A stretch of 64,000 nt of DNA. Source: Nocardioidaceae bacterium SCSIO 66511. GTDB lineage: Bacteria; Actinomycetota; Actinomycetes; Propionibacteriales; Nocardioidaceae. Positions 34,745 to 43,908 of this stretch are shown here, piece by piece (positions within the stretch are counted from its first letter, which is position 1; each line of letters starts with the position of its first letter). The notes beneath the pieces were generated by a model. That model was given only the letters and a program-made list of their open reading frames with translations. It made no database searches and was not told the origin of the DNA. The stretch covers positions 186,001 to 250,000 of the forward strand of contig CP095846.1 in the NCBI GenBank assembly GCA_023100825.1, read 5' to 3'. Made by a program: the position numbers and the translations under genes.

Positions 34745-36244
34745 ATGAAACCTTCCGCGCTTCCGTTGCCGTTCGCCGGTCCCGGCGATGCGTTGGAGCG
34801 TGCGGTTGGTGCGCATCGTCGCCTTGCCCGGGTGGAAGCAGAGAAGGTCGAGCATCTCGTCACGTATCTGCGCAAGGCCGCTGCAGAGGCCGCGGCTATG
34901 GATCCGTCAGCGTCGCCGGGCGCCGAGCGCGTGTGTGCGTACGGTGGCGAGGGGACACCCGAGGTTGCGGAGTTCGTCGTCTGCGAGATCGGCGCAGCAC
35001 TCGGCATTTCTCAGCAGTCCGCCTCCCGGCTCGTGGCTGATGTGTTCGACATCGTCTACCGGCTGCCGATCCTGTACGCCGCTTTGGAAGACGGCCGCAT
35101 CGAGCTGTGGCGGCTCCGCAAGGTCGCGGTGGCGACGCGAGACCTCTCCGAGCCGTTGGCCCACGAGGTCGACCTCCGGCTGTCGGCAGCGGGGAGTGTT
35201 GATGCGACGCCGCTGTTGGGGCGGGTGTCGACGGCACGGATGAAGCAGATCATCGATCAGGTCGCAGGAGTCGTCGACCCGGCCTCGCGTGATGACGAGA
35301 TCAAGCAGAACCTCGAGAACCGCTTCGTCTCGATCACCGATGGTGAGCCTGGCGTCGCCGAGCTGAAAGCGTCGTTGTCGAAGGCCGACGCCGCGCGGCT
35401 GGATCAGCGTGTGCGAATCGTCACCGGCTGGTTGCGTGAGCTCGGCGACGAACGCCCCGTCGGGGTGTTGCAGTCCGAGGCGACCGGCTGGATCGCCGAG
35501 CCCGCCCGGCTCGCGATGCTGCACGAGCAGGTGCTCAACCATCGCTACATCGTCGCTCACACAGACACTCCCGACGATGAGCCTGCTGAGGCTGATGCAC
35601 CGAACGAGGCCGACGTACCGAACGACGTCGACGATGATGGTGCCGCCGAGTCGGCCGCGACCGCTACGTCCTCCGGGCCTGCCGACGCTGACGTGCCCGC
35701 CGACAAGGATCCAGAACAGGCACTCCCCGATGCTTTCCGACGTGCGGCGATGCCCGCGACTCGGCTGTACCTTCACTGGGATCACGCCAGCGACACTTAC
35801 AGCCCGGAAGGCATCGGAGCGATCAGCCGCGCCGAAGCTGCGGAGATCCTGAACCATTCACGGGTCACGCTCACACCGGTCATCGACCTGACATCGAACC
35901 CTACGTACACCGGCTACGTCGCTCCACCGCGATTGAAGGACCAGACGGCACTCGCGAACGCCGGGCTCTGCACCTTCCCTTCGTGCAGTAGGAGCGCCCG
36001 CACCGCCGAGTACGACCACATCACCGACCACCACGCGGTCGGGTCCACCGATGCCCGCAACGGTCATCGATTGTGCAAGCACCACCATCGATGTAAGACC
36101 TTCACCGACTGGCGCGTGTACTCTCCCGCCGCTGGCGTCTGGCTCTGGCGATCACCGAAGGGCCGCCACTATCTGGTGACCGCGGGCACCACCACGCGCC
36201 TCGACACCCGGCCCATCGACTGGGCCGCCGCTCACGCAGCCTGA
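34745..36244 (+). CDS. DUF222 domain protein with C-terminal HNH nuclease
   Basis: 499 residues, one of the multicopy actinobacterial DUF222/HNH proteins. The N-terminal DUF222 helical domain spans about 20-270. An acidic Asp/Glu/Ala/Pro-rich linker lies around 278-325. The HNH motif is at the C-terminal end: CTFPSCSRSARTAEYDHI, then the Asn/His of TDARNGHRLCKHHHRCKTF. Function is unknown; links to mobile DNA are common. ATG at 34745 has GGGAGAG about 10 bases upstream; an in-frame GTG at 34736 is possible. An IS256-family element sits directly at its stop codon, but the reading frame is complete. Confidence 0.88.
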   Translation: MKPSALPLPFAGPGDALERAVGAHRRLARVEAEKVEHLVTYLRKAAAEAAAMDPSASPGAERVCAYGGEGTPEVAEFVVCEIGAALGISQQSASRLVADVFDIVYRLPILYAALEDGRIELWRLRKVAVATRDLSEPLAHEVDLRLSAAGSVDATPLLGRVSTARMKQIIDQVAGVVDPASRDDEIKQNLENRFVSITDGEPGVAELKASLSKADAARLDQRVRIVTGWLRELGDERPVGVLQSEATGWIAEPARLAMLHEQVLNHRYIVAHTDTPDDEPAEADAPNEADVPNDVDDDGAAESAATATSSGPADADVPADKDPEQALPDAFRRAAMPATRLYLHWDHASDTYSPEGIGAISRAEAAEILNHSRVTLTPVIDLTSNPTYTGYVAPPRLKDQTALANAGLCTFPSCSRSARTAEYDHITDHHAVGSTDARNGHRLCKHHHRCKTFTDWRVYSPAAGVWLWRSPKGRHYLVTAGTTTRLDTRPIDWAAAHAA

Positions 36245-36247
36245 CCC
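36240..36247. repeat. 8-bp target-site duplication, left copy
   Basis: CCTGACCC lies immediately left of the IS256-family element and is repeated exactly at 37647-37654 on its right. It contains the TGA stop of the DUF222 gene. Confidence 0.9.
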
Positions 36248-37646
36248 GGGTCTGTCAGATGAACGGTGGATCTGACCTTGGCGGTTCTTAGTTGCTGGTC
36301 GGGTCCAGGCGTCCGGGGAACGTGATCGCGAACGCGTTCAGCGGCGCTTTCCAGCGCATCGTCCATCGTGCTCGGCCCTTCCCGGTGGGGTCAAGGGATC
36401 GGGTGACGAGGTACAGGCATTTGAGCGCCGCGGCTTCGGAGGGAAAGTGGCCGCGGGCCTTGACCGCGCGGCGGTAGCGGGCGTTGATCGACTCGATCGC
36501 GTTCGTCGTGCAGATGACCTTGCGTATCTCGACGTCGTACTCGAGGAACGGTACGAACTCGGCCCAGGCGTTGCGCCATAGCTGCACGATCGCCGGATAC
36601 TTGTCCTGCCACTGTGCCGCGAACTCGTCGAACCGGTCCTTGGCCGCCTGCTCCGACGGTGCGGTATAGATCGGCTTGAGACCTCGCACGATCGCATCCC
36701 GGTGCTGGCGCCCGGCGTAGCGGAACGAGTTGCGAATCAGGTGGATCACGCACTGCTGCACGATCGTGTGTTCCCAGGTCGTGGTGATCGCTTCTGGCAG
36801 GCCCTTGAGCCCGTCGCAGACCGCGATCAGCACATCGGTCACGCCGCGGTTCTTGAGCTCGGCGAAGACCTGCAGCCAGAACCGTGCACCTTCGCCACCA
36901 TCGTCGCCGGCCCAAATGCCAAGGATGTCGCGTTCACCGTTGGTGGTCACACCGACGACGACATAGAACGGCTTGTTCACCACCTGCCCATCACGGACCT
37001 TGATCACCAGGGCGTCGACGAAGATCACCGGGTAGATCGAATCGAGCGGCCGCGATGACCACTCGGCCATCTGATCGACGACCTTGTCGGTGATCTTCGA
37101 GATCGTCTCCTTGGAGACCTTGGCCCCATAGACCTCGTCGAAGTGCGCCGCGATCTCACCGGTGGTCAGCCCGCGGGCGGTCAACGACAGCACGACCTCG
37201 TCGATCCCGTCCAACCGCCGTTGCCGCTTACGCACGATCTTCGGGTCGAACGACGCGTCAGTGTCGCGGGGAACGTCGATCTCGACCGGGCCGATCTCCG
37301 TCAGCACTGTCTTCGACCTGGTCCCGTTGCGGGAGTTGCCGCTGTTGCGGCCCACCGGGTCATGGCGTTCATAGCCGAGATGGTCATCCATCTCGGCCTC
37401 GAGCGCCGTCTCCAGCACATTCTTCGTCAACTGGTTGAGCAGCCCGTCCGGGCCAACCAGATCGATGCCCTGTTCCTTGGCCTGCGCCAGAAGCTGCTCG
37501 GCCAACTGCTGCTGATCAATGCCCTCTTCGCTCACGGGCTCGATCATCTCGCCCGCTGCGACCTCACGATCTCTCGGATCGGTCGTCGTCATGGTCATTC
37601 CTCTCGGTCAGACCAAGACCAGATCCACCATTTTCCTGACAGTCCC
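36248..37646 (-). mobile_element. IS256-family insertion sequence, complete, 1399 bp
   Basis: Both ends are identified. The left end starts GGGTCTGTCAG at 36248, and the right end on the minus strand starts GGGACTGTCAG at 37646. The imperfect inverted repeats extend about 34 bp and share GGTGGATCTG in their inner part. Flanking CCTGACCC copies (36240-36247 and 37647-37654) form a perfect 8-bp target duplication, usual for this family. One intact transposase gene fills the interior. The unmutated duplication implies a fairly recent insertion. Confidence 0.95.
36288..37598 (-). CDS. IS256-family transposase
   Basis: 436-residue DDE transposase (mutator type). The DDE region is visible: YPVIFVDALVIKVRDG (first Asp), ILGIWAGDDGGEGARFW, VCDGLKGLPEAI (second Asp), and the downstream helix with TTNAIESINARYRRAVKARGHFP containing the catalytic Glu. 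The N-terminus holds a DNA-binding region after LLNQLTKNVLETALEAEMDDHLGY. Length and motifs look intact, so the element may be active. It copies itself by excision as a circle and reinsertion. Confidence 0.96.
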   Translation of the reverse strand: MTMTTTDPRDREVAAGEMIEPVSEEGIDQQQLAEQLLAQAKEQGIDLVGPDGLLNQLTKNVLETALEAEMDDHLGYERHDPVGRNSGNSRNGTRSKTVLTEIGPVEIDVPRDTDASFDPKIVRKRQRRLDGIDEVVLSLTARGLTTGEIAAHFDEVYGAKVSKETISKITDKVVDQMAEWSSRPLDSIYPVIFVDALVIKVRDGQVVNKPFYVVVGVTTNGERDILGIWAGDDGGEGARFWLQVFAELKNRGVTDVLIAVCDGLKGLPEAITTTWEHTIVQQCVIHLIRNSFRYAGRQHRDAIVRGLKPIYTAPSEQAAKDRFDEFAAQWQDKYPAIVQLWRNAWAEFVPFLEYDVEIRKVICTTNAIESINARYRRAVKARGHFPSEAAALKCLYLVTRSLDPTGKGRARWTMRWKAPLNAFAITFPGRLDPTSN

Positions 37647-37654
37647 CCTGACCC
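37647..37654. repeat. 8-bp target-site duplication, right copy
   Basis: CCTGACCC, identical to 36240-36247, directly follows the right end of the IS256-family element. The next 102 bp up to the AlkZ-like gene contain nothing I can support. Confidence 0.9.
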
Positions 37655-37756
37655 TGCGTACGGCCCTGTCCACGCGAAGGCGGAAGTCTGTCCTGACGGT
37701 GCCGGGCAGGTTTCTGAGCCACTGCGTCAGGGCTGGGCCGCGGTGTCGGCGGTCGA

Positions 37757-38875
37757 TTAGCTGGCTGACCGCAGGTTCAGGTGGTCGTGGCCGAGGGCGG
37801 TTGCGAGGCGCGCGGCCTCCTGCGTGATTACTTCGTCGGGTCGATGTCGTTCGTCGCGCCAGGTGATCGTGAGTTCGTCGCGTTTGCATGACCATGTTCC
37901 GCGGACGACGCCGCCGACGATCAGCGGGTTGGCCTTGCGGGTGATGAGTTCCCGTCGAGATTGCGGGATGACATGGGCGTCTTTGGTACCGGTGCCCATC
38001 ACCCACTGGTCATGTCCGGGAAGTAGCCGCACGCTTTGCGATGGCTGTGCGGCGACGAGGGAATCGACGTCCTCGCGTAGGACATATGTCGTGGTGCCTT
38101 CGATGTCGACCGCCACCAGCCGATCGCCTAGCCCGGAGATCCAGCTGTTGAGGCGTCTGCGGCCCGCGCTGAGTCCCTCGCCAAGCCAGTAGTGGAGTTG
38201 GTCGAGGGTCGCCGGCCCGTACGTCTGGAAGTATGCGGTGATGGCACGTGGACCGGCGTCGTCGAGGTCGGGGACACCCGGCCATCGTGGGTTGTCGTCG
38301 AGGCCTTGAACGGTGGGCCGTCCGTCGCGAGGCGGACCGAAGCTCAGGTCCCCTTGCCAGCTTAGGGGCTTGATCAGGGTGCCCGCGCCATCGTCGAATA
38401 CCGACCTCAGGTGGCGGTACGCACGGTGACGTGTCAACACATCACCGAGCTCGGCAATCGTCAACGGCCCGCCGCTGACTGCGGCGCGCACCGCCGCTCG
38501 AAAGTCGGGCCAGTCCGACGGCGCGAGCTGGTAGTACTCGACCCAGCTCGGCAGCTCCCATTGCCGTCCAGCCGATCGGAGCGCGAGGTATATGCCGCCG
38601 TCCTCGGGCGTGACGTAATGCATCGAACCGCGAAACGCGAATACCTTGATCACGCTCCCGTCTGCCAGAGACCTCGCGAGCTCACCGGGCCGTGATGTCG
38701 CACGACGGGTCCGTACCGCGAGCTCAGCCAACGACTCATCCATCGATAGCACCGCACCGAGCCTGCGCACTACCCCGGCGGACGACTCCGAACCGACCGG
38801 GTCGAGCAGGTGCCGCGCCATCCGCCAGGCCAACGCCTGCGCCCAAGTGACCGTTGCTCCGACCGAGATCGTCAT
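37757..38875 (-). CDS. Winged-helix DNA-binding protein of the AlkZ/HTH_42 type
   Basis: 372 residues. It has the pattern of the actinobacterial winged-helix family that includes the interstrand-crosslink glycosylase AlkZ: TWAQALAWRMARHLLDP at the start, LADGSVIKVFAFRGSMHYVTPEDGG, then LPGHDQWVMGTGTKDAHVIP and NPLIVGGVVRGTWSCKRDELTITW. AlkZ uses a QxQ/QxD-type catalytic motif; I cannot place one with certainty, so DNA-repair activity is possible but unproven. ATG at 38875 is the first start with the conserved TWAQ region close behind. It is 80 bp downstream of the CocE-like gene. Confidence 0.82.
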   Translation of the reverse strand: MTISVGATVTWAQALAWRMARHLLDPVGSESSAGVVRRLGAVLSMDESLAELAVRTRRATSRPGELARSLADGSVIKVFAFRGSMHYVTPEDGGIYLALRSAGRQWELPSWVEYYQLAPSDWPDFRAAVRAAVSGGPLTIAELGDVLTRHRAYRHLRSVFDDGAGTLIKPLSWQGDLSFGPPRDGRPTVQGLDDNPRWPGVPDLDDAGPRAITAYFQTYGPATLDQLHYWLGEGLSAGRRRLNSWISGLGDRLVAVDIEGTTTYVLREDVDSLVAAQPSQSVRLLPGHDQWVMGTGTKDAHVIPQSRRELITRKANPLIVGGVVRGTWSCKRDELTITWRDERHRPDEVITQEAARLATALGHDHLNLRSAS

Positions 38876-38955
38876 CCCCGGATACTCACACCGATCCCGA
38901 ACCGAAACAACGGCGACCCGCCTGGCACCCACCGAACCACGTCATACCGCCGGCG

Positions 38956-40998
38956 TTAGGTGTAATCGCGTGCGAAGGACATTTCCCAGCGTCGTGTGAA
39001 GACTTCGTGGTCGTCGCTGTAGGCGTGTAGTTCCGTGGTTACGTAGAAGGTGTCGGTGTCGCAGGTCATCTGGGCGGTCGCTTCGATCCGCGTTCGCCAG
39101 GTGCCGCGCTCGATTTTGATCTCGCGTTCGGACGTTGCACGTGCGGCCGTGGGGTCGGTGTCCTCGATGTCGAATGTGTCGCGTTCCCATGCCCAGTGGG
39201 TAAGGCTGCCGTGTTCCTCGGGAAGGCGGTCGCCACCGCTGTTCTCGTACACGACCGTGGTACGCCCGCTGGCGAGGTCGCGGGTGACGGTTCCCGTTTC
39301 GTCGGCGGGGAGCTTGGTGTGTGAGTACGCGGCCTGTTCGGGAGCGGTGAACGGAAAGGGCACCTCTGCGGCTGGTACGTGGACGGGCAGGTGCACGGCG
39401 GACTGTGCGGCGGTGACTCCGAGCGTGACGGGCGTCGGCGACGGCCACACCATCGGCCAGAGAGTCGGCGCAATCGCTATGCGCAGTCGGTGACCGGGCG
39501 GGACTTTGTATCCGATCGCGTGCAAGGGAAAGCGGACGGTGATAGGTGTGTCGACCGGCACGTCCGTTGGTTCTTCGTGTGAGTCGCGGTGTGCGAGGTT
39601 GAGCAGTCCGCGGGTGATTAAGGTGGCCGTGCCGTCGGGAGCAACGTCGACGAGGCGGACGGCGACCATGGCACGGGGGCGGTTTGAGGTCAGAGTCAGT
39701 TCGGCTTCGGGAATGCCGAGAATGTCGAGTGGTTCGTCGAGGGGGCCGGTGTCGAAGCACAGTGCGTAGCCGTCGTCGATGCGCTGGTCGACGGCTTGTT
39801 CGTACGACAGGGAGTACCCGATCGAGCGCCCGCCTGCGATGCCGTGTGGTTGTACCGAGGTCACCGACAGGGTGCGGTCGTCGTTGGTTGCTTCGCCGTT
39901 CACGACCGCGGTTTGTTGTGAAGTCAAGCGTGCCGGCTGGACTGTCACGTGTTCGGACGGCCAGTGCTGGTCGGCCAGCCATCGTCCTGGGCGCTCGTCG
40001 TAGGACGCCCGCGGCGGCACGGTGTCTTGTAGATAGCTCAGGAGCACCGGTTCGTCCTCGATGCCGTTCGGCTCGTCCTTGAGCCAGCGATCCCACCAGC
40101 GCAGTGCCTCTTGGAGGAAGCCGATCTGCGGCCCGGGAGGCGCGACCTGCGGCCAGAGATGTACCCAGGGGCCGATGATGCCGCGACGTGGCACGGTCAG
40201 CGTGGCGAGCATCCGCAGGACCGCGTCGCGGTAGGCGTCTGCCCAGCCGCTGACGAGCATCACGGGACATTGGATTGCTTCGGGGTTCTCGCATACGGAG
40301 CCGTGCTGCCAGAACTCGTCGCGCCGCTGATGCGTCATCCACGTGTCGATGAACGGCGGTGTGGCGTCGAGGCGCTGCTTCCATGCGTCGAGCCAGCCGT
40401 CGCCCCACACGTTGGGGTCCGGCGGGCGCGCGTCGTAGGCGAGCATCGTCGTCGCCCACGACAGTTGCTGGTCGGCGAGGAGTTGGCCGCCGAAGTAGTG
40501 GACGTCGTCGGCGTAGCGGTCGTCGGTCGAGCACAGGGTGAGGACCGCAGCGAGTTCGGGTGGCTGTTCGGCGGCGATCTGGAGTCCGTTGAATCCGCCC
40601 CAGGAGATTCCCATGATGCCGACCTTGCCGAGGCACCACGGTTGCGCCGCGATCCATGCGATCGTCGCGACGCCGTCGTCGAGTTCTTGTTGGGTGTACT
40701 CGTCTTCGATGACGCCTTCGGAGTCGCCGGTGCCGCGCAGGTCGACGCGGACGACGGCGTACCCATGGCCGGCGAAGTACGGCGCCTTGGTGGCATCGTC
40801 CTGATGGGTTCCGTCGTTCTTGCGGTAGGGGATGAACTCGAGGATCCCGGGTACGGGGTTGTCAACAGCGTCCTCGGGCATCCAGATGCGGGCCGCGAGC
40901 CTGGTGCCGTCGGGCATGGGGATCCAGGTGTGCTCGGTCTCGGTCACGGAGCGGGGAAATGTGTCCAGGGGACGATCGGTGATCGCGGGCGAGGTCAT
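38956..40998 (-). CDS. CocE/NonD (X-Pro dipeptidyl-peptidase S15) family hydrolase
   Basis: 680 residues. The alpha/beta-hydrolase core starts MPDGTRLAARIWMPED, with VVRVDLRGTGDSEG, the nucleophile elbow GISWGGFNGL and further triad residues before the C-terminal jelly-roll domain (EAELTLTSNRPRAMVAVRLVDVAPDGTATLITRGLLN as its first part, about residues 400-440). It carries an additional C-terminal ~100 residues. The family includes cocaine esterase, alpha-amino-acid ester hydrolases and acylases. It has no signal peptide and is the last gene of the peptide-importer operon (4-bp overlap), so it probably cleaves the imported compound in the cytoplasm. Confidence 0.88.
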   Translation of the reverse strand: MTSPAITDRPLDTFPRSVTETEHTWIPMPDGTRLAARIWMPEDAVDNPVPGILEFIPYRKNDGTHQDDATKAPYFAGHGYAVVRVDLRGTGDSEGVIEDEYTQQELDDGVATIAWIAAQPWCLGKVGIMGISWGGFNGLQIAAEQPPELAAVLTLCSTDDRYADDVHYFGGQLLADQQLSWATTMLAYDARPPDPNVWGDGWLDAWKQRLDATPPFIDTWMTHQRRDEFWQHGSVCENPEAIQCPVMLVSGWADAYRDAVLRMLATLTVPRRGIIGPWVHLWPQVAPPGPQIGFLQEALRWWDRWLKDEPNGIEDEPVLLSYLQDTVPPRASYDERPGRWLADQHWPSEHVTVQPARLTSQQTAVVNGEATNDDRTLSVTSVQPHGIAGGRSIGYSLSYEQAVDQRIDDGYALCFDTGPLDEPLDILGIPEAELTLTSNRPRAMVAVRLVDVAPDGTATLITRGLLNLAHRDSHEEPTDVPVDTPITVRFPLHAIGYKVPPGHRLRIAIAPTLWPMVWPSPTPVTLGVTAAQSAVHLPVHVPAAEVPFPFTAPEQAAYSHTKLPADETGTVTRDLASGRTTVVYENSGGDRLPEEHGSLTHWAWERDTFDIEDTDPTAARATSEREIKIERGTWRTRIEATAQMTCDTDTFYVTTELHAYSDDHEVFTRRWEMSFARDYT

Positions 40999-41990
40999 GT
41001 GGTCGGTTCCTCCTTGGTGGCGTCGAGTACCTGGCTGCTGAGGTGACACGCGGAACGCCGAACCTCGGCGACGGGGAGTAGTTCTGGCGTCTTGGTGCGG
41101 CACCTGTCGAACACCAGGGGACATCGGGTATGGAAGCGACACCCCGGCGGTGGTGTGCGCGCACTGGGAATCTCGCCGCCGAGCAGCGGCTGGTCGCGGA
41201 CGCGCGTCGGATCGGCTTCCGGGACCGCGTCGATCAGGGCGCGGGTGTACGGGTGCGCGGGGTGGTGTAGCACGTCGCCGACCGGCCCGAGCTCGACGAT
41301 CGAGCCGAGGTACATGACCGCGATCGTGTCGGCGGCGAAGGCGACCGTGTTGAGGTTGTGCGTAACGATCATGGAGCCGATGCCGGACTCGGTCGAGACG
41401 TTCTTGATCAGATTCAAAATGTCGCCCGCCGCGGACACGTCAAGCCCGGCGGTGGGCTCGTCGGCCACCAGCAGCTTCGGCCGCAGCGCGAGTGCTCGCG
41501 CAATACCGACCCGGCGTGCCTGACCACCCGACAGTTCGTGCGGATACTTGTCCGCCTGCTCGGGGTTGAGACCCACCATTTCGAGCAGTTCGCCGGCGCT
41601 CCACCGCTCGGTCCGGGGGATCCGGTGGATCCGGTATGGCTCGGTGAGCAACGAGCTCACCTTCGATCGTGGGCTCAGGCTGCCTTGCGGATCCTGATGG
41701 ACGAACTGCGCGGTGCGTCGCAGCCGCCGCCGGCTATCCCCTGTCAGGTGACGTACGTCGATTCCGTCGACGGTGATCGAGCCGTGGGTCGCAGGCGTGA
41801 GGCCGAGCATCGAGCGCGCCAGCGTGGTTTTGCCCGACCCCGATTCGCCGACGAGCGCGAGCCGCTCCCCGAACTGCATCGCGAGCGAGACATCGTTCAC
41901 GGCCTGGACGGCGGGCGTACGGTCGAGCAGGGAACGGCGCGAGAAGTGGGTCGACACCGCCTTCGCCGACACAAGGAGAGATTCGCTCAC
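40995..41990 (-). CDS. Peptide-type ABC importer ATPase (OppF/DppF-like)
   Basis: 331 residues. ATPase motifs are Walker A GESGSGKTTLAR, the Q-loop FVHQDPQGSLSPRSK, signature ELSGGQARRVGIARAL, Walker B LLVADEPTAGLD and an H-loop in MIVTHNLNTV. The oligopeptide C-terminal extension with a Cys cluster (GCRFHTRCPLVFDRCRTKTP) fits the iron-sulfur-like segment of these importers. GTG at 41990 overlaps the OppD-like stop, and its own stop overlaps the CocE gene (both 4 bp). Confidence 0.93.
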   Translation of the reverse strand: MSESLLVSAKAVSTHFSRRSLLDRTPAVQAVNDVSLAMQFGERLALVGESGSGKTTLARSMLGLTPATHGSITVDGIDVRHLTGDSRRRLRRTAQFVHQDPQGSLSPRSKVSSLLTEPYRIHRIPRTERWSAGELLEMVGLNPEQADKYPHELSGGQARRVGIARALALRPKLLVADEPTAGLDVSAAGDILNLIKNVSTESGIGSMIVTHNLNTVAFAADTIAVMYLGSIVELGPVGDVLHHPAHPYTRALIDAVPEADPTRVRDQPLLGGEIPSARTPPPGCRFHTRCPLVFDRCRTKTPELLPVAEVRRSACHLSSQVLDATKEEPTT

Positions 41991-43018
41991 TGTTCCGCCC
42001 CCACCACGAGATCGGGCTGTGCTCGGTACTCCGACTCCGGGTCGTGGATCAAACACCGGGCGACCCCGCCGCCTGCCGGTAGGAGCGCGGGCTCCGCGGC
42101 CGTGCACGCGTCGCGTACGGCGCCGCATCGGGGAGCGAACACGCAGCCGGGCAGTTCGTCGGTCAGCGACGGTGGACGGCCCAGAATCGTCGCGAGATTG
42201 TCCACTCGGCGCCGCCAGGACGGCACTGCCTCGAGCAGGGCCCGCGTGTACGGGTGCTGCGGTGACGCGTACAGCTGGCCGGTCGGCGCCGACTCGACGA
42301 CGCGGCCGCCGTACATGATGGTGACCGCGTCGCACAACTGGGCGACGGATCCGAGGTCGTGAGACACGAATACGATCGCGGTGCCGTGGTCGTCGCGAAG
42401 TTTGCGCAGCAGCGTGAGGATCTGCGCCTCCATCGTGACGTCGAGCGCCGATGTCGGTTCGTCGGCGATCAACAGTTTCGGCTTCAGCAGCAGGGCCATC
42501 GCGATCATCACACGTTGGCGCTGCCCGCCGGACAGCTCATGCGGATGGGCCGCCATCGCGGCCGCGGCATCGGGGATGCCGGCCTCGGTCAGCGTCGCCT
42601 GTGCGAGTCGACGTTGCTCGCGACGTGATCCGCCGGTGTCGTGGGCGGCTTGGACGATGCAGAGCTGATACCCGACGGTGAATGCAGGGTTGAGGCTAGT
42701 GAACGGGTCTTGGAAGATCATCGACGCGCCGGGTCCGCGAAGCCTGCGCAGCTCCTCGCCGCCGATAGCCGCCACATCGGTTCCGCACACGTCAACGGTG
42801 CCGGCAGTGATTGAGCCGCCGGGCGGGAGGATGCCCAGGATGGCGGCGGCAAGGGTCGACTTGCCACAGCCGGACTCTCCGACGACACCCATGATCTCGC
42901 CGGGTCCTACGTCGAGATCGATGTCGCGCAAGGCGGCGTACTGCCGACCTGCCATGCGGTACGCAACGCCCAGGTCCCTTACCTGCAGTGCCGGTCTTGT
43001 TTCGATCGCGTTCGTCAC
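41987..43018 (-). CDS. Peptide-type ABC importer ATPase (OppD/DppD-like)
   Basis: 343 residues. Walker A is GESGCGKSTLAAAI, followed by MIFQDPFTSLNPAFTVG, signature ELSGGQRQRVMIAMAL, Walker B LLIADEPTSALDV and H-loop FVSHDLGSVAQ. The C-terminal oligopeptide-transporter tail has LPGCVFAPRCGAVRDACTA. It forms the ATPase pair with the OppF-like subunit. It starts within the last codons of the OppC-like gene (4-bp overlap). Confidence 0.93.
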   Translation of the reverse strand: MTNAIETRPALQVRDLGVAYRMAGRQYAALRDIDLDVGPGEIMGVVGESGCGKSTLAAAILGILPPGGSITAGTVDVCGTDVAAIGGEELRRLRGPGASMIFQDPFTSLNPAFTVGYQLCIVQAAHDTGGSRREQRRLAQATLTEAGIPDAAAAMAAHPHELSGGQRQRVMIAMALLLKPKLLIADEPTSALDVTMEAQILTLLRKLRDDHGTAIVFVSHDLGSVAQLCDAVTIMYGGRVVESAPTGQLYASPQHPYTRALLEAVPSWRRRVDNLATILGRPPSLTDELPGCVFAPRCGAVRDACTAAEPALLPAGGGVARCLIHDPESEYRAQPDLVVGAEQ

Positions 43019-43908
43019 AGCGCCTCGCTCTCGGAGTCGGTGCGTACATCGAGCACGTCGCGCAGCCGTTCACCGAGGAAGGTGAAACCGAGCGTCACGA
43101 TCGCGAGAGTCAGGCAGGTCCACACCACGGGCCACGGTGACAGGAAGATCCGCTCGAAGCCCTCATTGAGGATGACGCCCCAATCCGGCGTCGGCGGCTG
43201 CACTCCTAGACCGAGGAACGCAAGGCCCGATTCGACGGCGACCGCGGACGGTATGTTCATTGCAGTCAGCACGAGCAGCGGCGCAACGACGTTGGGCAGC
43301 ACGTGGACGAACAGGATCCGGAGGCGACCTGCGCCGAGACTGCGTTCGGCGTCGATGTACGCGTTCTGCTTGACGGTGAGCACCGACGCGCGCGTGACGC
43401 GCGCGAAACCCGGCACCATGGCGACGCCGATGATGAGGATCATGCCGGTCGTCGATGAGCCGAGCAGCGCGAGGACGGTCAGCGCGAGAATCACCGCGGG
43501 GAACGACTGCACCGCGTCGAAGACGATCACGAGGACGGTGTCCACGATGCCGCCGAGGTATCCGGCGATGAGTCCGAGGAGAACCCCGATCAACAGGCCG
43601 ATCAGTACAGACACTCCGGCGATCTTCAGGGCGATGCGTGTGCCGCCGATGATCCGTGACAGCAGGTCGCGCCCGAGCTGGTCGGTGCCGAGCCAGAAGT
43701 CGGTCGAGGGTCCTTCCATGCGGCGGGGAACGTCGATCGCAGTCGGGTCGTACGGCGAGATCCACGGTGCGAAGATCGCGACCAGGATGACCATACCGAC
43801 GACGACAATGCCGAACGTGCCGGCGCCGCTGCGGGCGACTCGGCGCACGAAACGCCCCGGAGCGCTGAATCTGCTCGGTCGTGTCGACGCGGCAACTGAA
43901 TCTGTCAT
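43015..43908 (-). CDS. Peptide-type ABC importer permease (OppC/DppC-like)
   Basis: 297 residues with an N-terminal helix, the typical FWLGTDQLGRDLLSRIIGGTRIAL segment and five further membrane helices. The EAA-type loop contacting the ATPase is AERSLGAGRLRILFVHVLPNV. The region ESGLAFLGLGVQPPTPDWG is also characteristic of this subunit. ATG at 43908 begins MTDSVAAS and overlaps the OppB-like stop by 4 bp. Confidence 0.92.
   Translation of the reverse strand: MTDSVAASTRPSRFSAPGRFVRRVARSGAGTFGIVVVGMVILVAIFAPWISPYDPTAIDVPRRMEGPSTDFWLGTDQLGRDLLSRIIGGTRIALKIAGVSVLIGLLIGVLLGLIAGYLGGIVDTVLVIVFDAVQSFPAVILALTVLALLGSSTTGMILIIGVAMVPGFARVTRASVLTVKQNAYIDAERSLGAGRLRILFVHVLPNVVAPLLVLTAMNIPSAVAVESGLAFLGLGVQPPTPDWGVILNEGFERIFLSPWPVVWTCLTLAIVTLGFTFLGERLRDVLDVRTDSESEAL

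Noticed and set aside
43055-43900. Long open frames opposite the importer and hydrolase genes (also 7153-8712 and 24172-25092)
   Set aside because: They mirror real genes on the other strand and are rich in Arg, Ser and Pro, as expected for shadow frames in high-GC DNA.
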